The notes under the pieces were generated by a model, which did not search any database, was not told the origin of the DNA, and was given only the letters and a program-made list of their open reading frames with translations. DNA of 6,019 nt from Thermomicrobiales bacterium (GTDB lineage: Bacteria > Chloroflexota > Chloroflexia > Thermomicrobiales > UBA6265), in contig JAICJJ010000194.1 in the NCBI GenBank assembly GCA_025928535.1, forward strand, positions 1 to 6,019, written 5' to 3'. Positions 5,367 through 6,019 of the stretch are shown piece by piece (the stretch's first letter is position 1; every line of letters begins with the position of its first letter). A program made the translations under genes and the position numbers.

Positions 5367-6019
5367 TCAGCCGATCCCGAATCCGCGCAGCAGCATTTCG
5401 ACGGCGACCGCCGCCAGCGCGACCAGAAAGACCCAACGCACCGTCCGCCCATGGAACCGCGGCAGCAACCGGGCCCCGACGGTCGCGCCGATCAGCACGC
5501 CGAGCGCGACCGGGGCGGCGACGAGCGGCACGACGTCGCCCCGCCAGAAATAGATGCCGGCGCTGGCGGCGGCGGTGACGCCGATCATGAAATTGCTGGT
5601 GGCGCTCGAAACCTTGATCGGCAGCCGCATCGCCGTGTCGAGCGCGAGCACTTTCAATGCGCCGGAGCCGATGCCGAGCAATCCCGACGTGACCCCGGCG
5701 ACATACATCAACCCGAAGCCGAGCGGCACTCGCGCGACCTGATAGGCGACGACGCGTCCTTCCGCCGGGTCGAGATAGCGGCCGCCGAGTTGCAGGCGGG
5801 TCGCCAGCGGATCGTTCGCGACGCCGATCGGCAACGCCTCGCCCAATTTGGCCAGCGTCGGCGCCAGCGAGCCGAGCAGGATGACGCCGAACAACAGATA
5901 GAGCGCGCGCACCGGCACGTAGGGGGCGACGAGCGCTCCGGTGACGGCGCCGAGCGACGTCGCGACTTCCAGCACCATCGCGACCCGGATGTTCGTCAGA
6001 TGATCGCGCACGTAGGCCG
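5367..6019 (-). CDS. TauE/SafE-family membrane transporter (C-terminal part, 5' end beyond the right edge)
   Basis: The last 216 residues of a polytopic membrane protein of the TauE/SafE (DUF81) family. Members export or move sulfite, sulfoacetate or other small organic anions; the substrate cannot be told here. Visible features are YVRDHLTNIRVAM at the start, several hydrophobic helices, and the second-half family motif GVTSGLLGIGSGALKV (coded at about 5652-5696). A charged loop containing RYLDPAEGR lies between the halves. The first-half motif and true start lie outside the window. The frame is open through the right edge; the GTG at 6011 is an internal Val codon and not a start, since the preceding Ala-Tyr residues fit the family. 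It is followed 4 nt later by the DUF1634 gene, so the two form one operon. Confidence 0.9.
   Translation of the reverse strand, partial: AYVRDHLTNIRVAMVLEVATSLGAVTGALVAPYVPVRALYLLFGVILLGSLAPTLAKLGEALPIGVANDPLATRLQLGGRYLDPAEGRVVAYQVARVPLGFGLMYVAGVTSGLLGIGSGALKVLALDTAMRLPIKVSSATSNFMIGVTAAASAGIYFWRGDVVPLVAAPVALGVLIGATVGARLLPRFHGRTVRWVFLVALAAVAVEMLLRGFGIG

Overview
The window is GC-rich (clearly above 60% by eye) and every supported gene reads on the minus strand, so the genes are described here from the right edge to the left. It is a respiratory locus of a bacterium. A split, b6-type cytochrome b, a Tat-type Rieske protein and auracyanin-like copper domains (Cys-x4-His-x4-Met) together suggest Chloroflexota or a related deep-branching lineage. 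That placement is inference, because no taxonomic marker is present apart from one tRNA.

Layout: (1) 5367-6019 holds the C-terminal part of a TauE/SafE-family transporter whose 5' end lies beyond the right edge. It is followed 4 nt later by a three-helix DUF1634 protein (4922-5362), the usual partner of this transporter branch. (2) 4805-4878 is a tRNA-Val(CAC) gene with an extended -10 promoter just upstream. (3) 4540-4804 is an intergenic stretch with a GC-rich hairpin after the tRNA and a promoter-like element overlapped by an inverted repeat. (4) 495-4539 is a five-gene operon: cytochrome b6-type subunit, cytochrome b C-terminal subunit (subunit IV-like), Rieske iron-sulfur protein, a membrane-anchored mono-heme cytochrome c fused to three cupredoxin domains, and a 68-residue single-helix membrane protein. 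(5) 2-391 is the start of a zinc-ribbon protein that runs off the left edge; a GC hairpin lies between it and the operon.

How the parts fit: the two cytochrome b pieces and the Rieske protein form the core of a quinol-oxidising bc/b6f-type complex. No cytochrome c1 or cytochrome f gene is present. The position where one would be expected holds the cytochrome c / triple-cupredoxin fusion, which could accept electrons from the Rieske cluster and pass them along one heme and up to three type 1 copper centres to a terminal oxidase or other acceptor. This fusion is the most striking object in the window. The small membrane protein directly behind it is a candidate accessory subunit.
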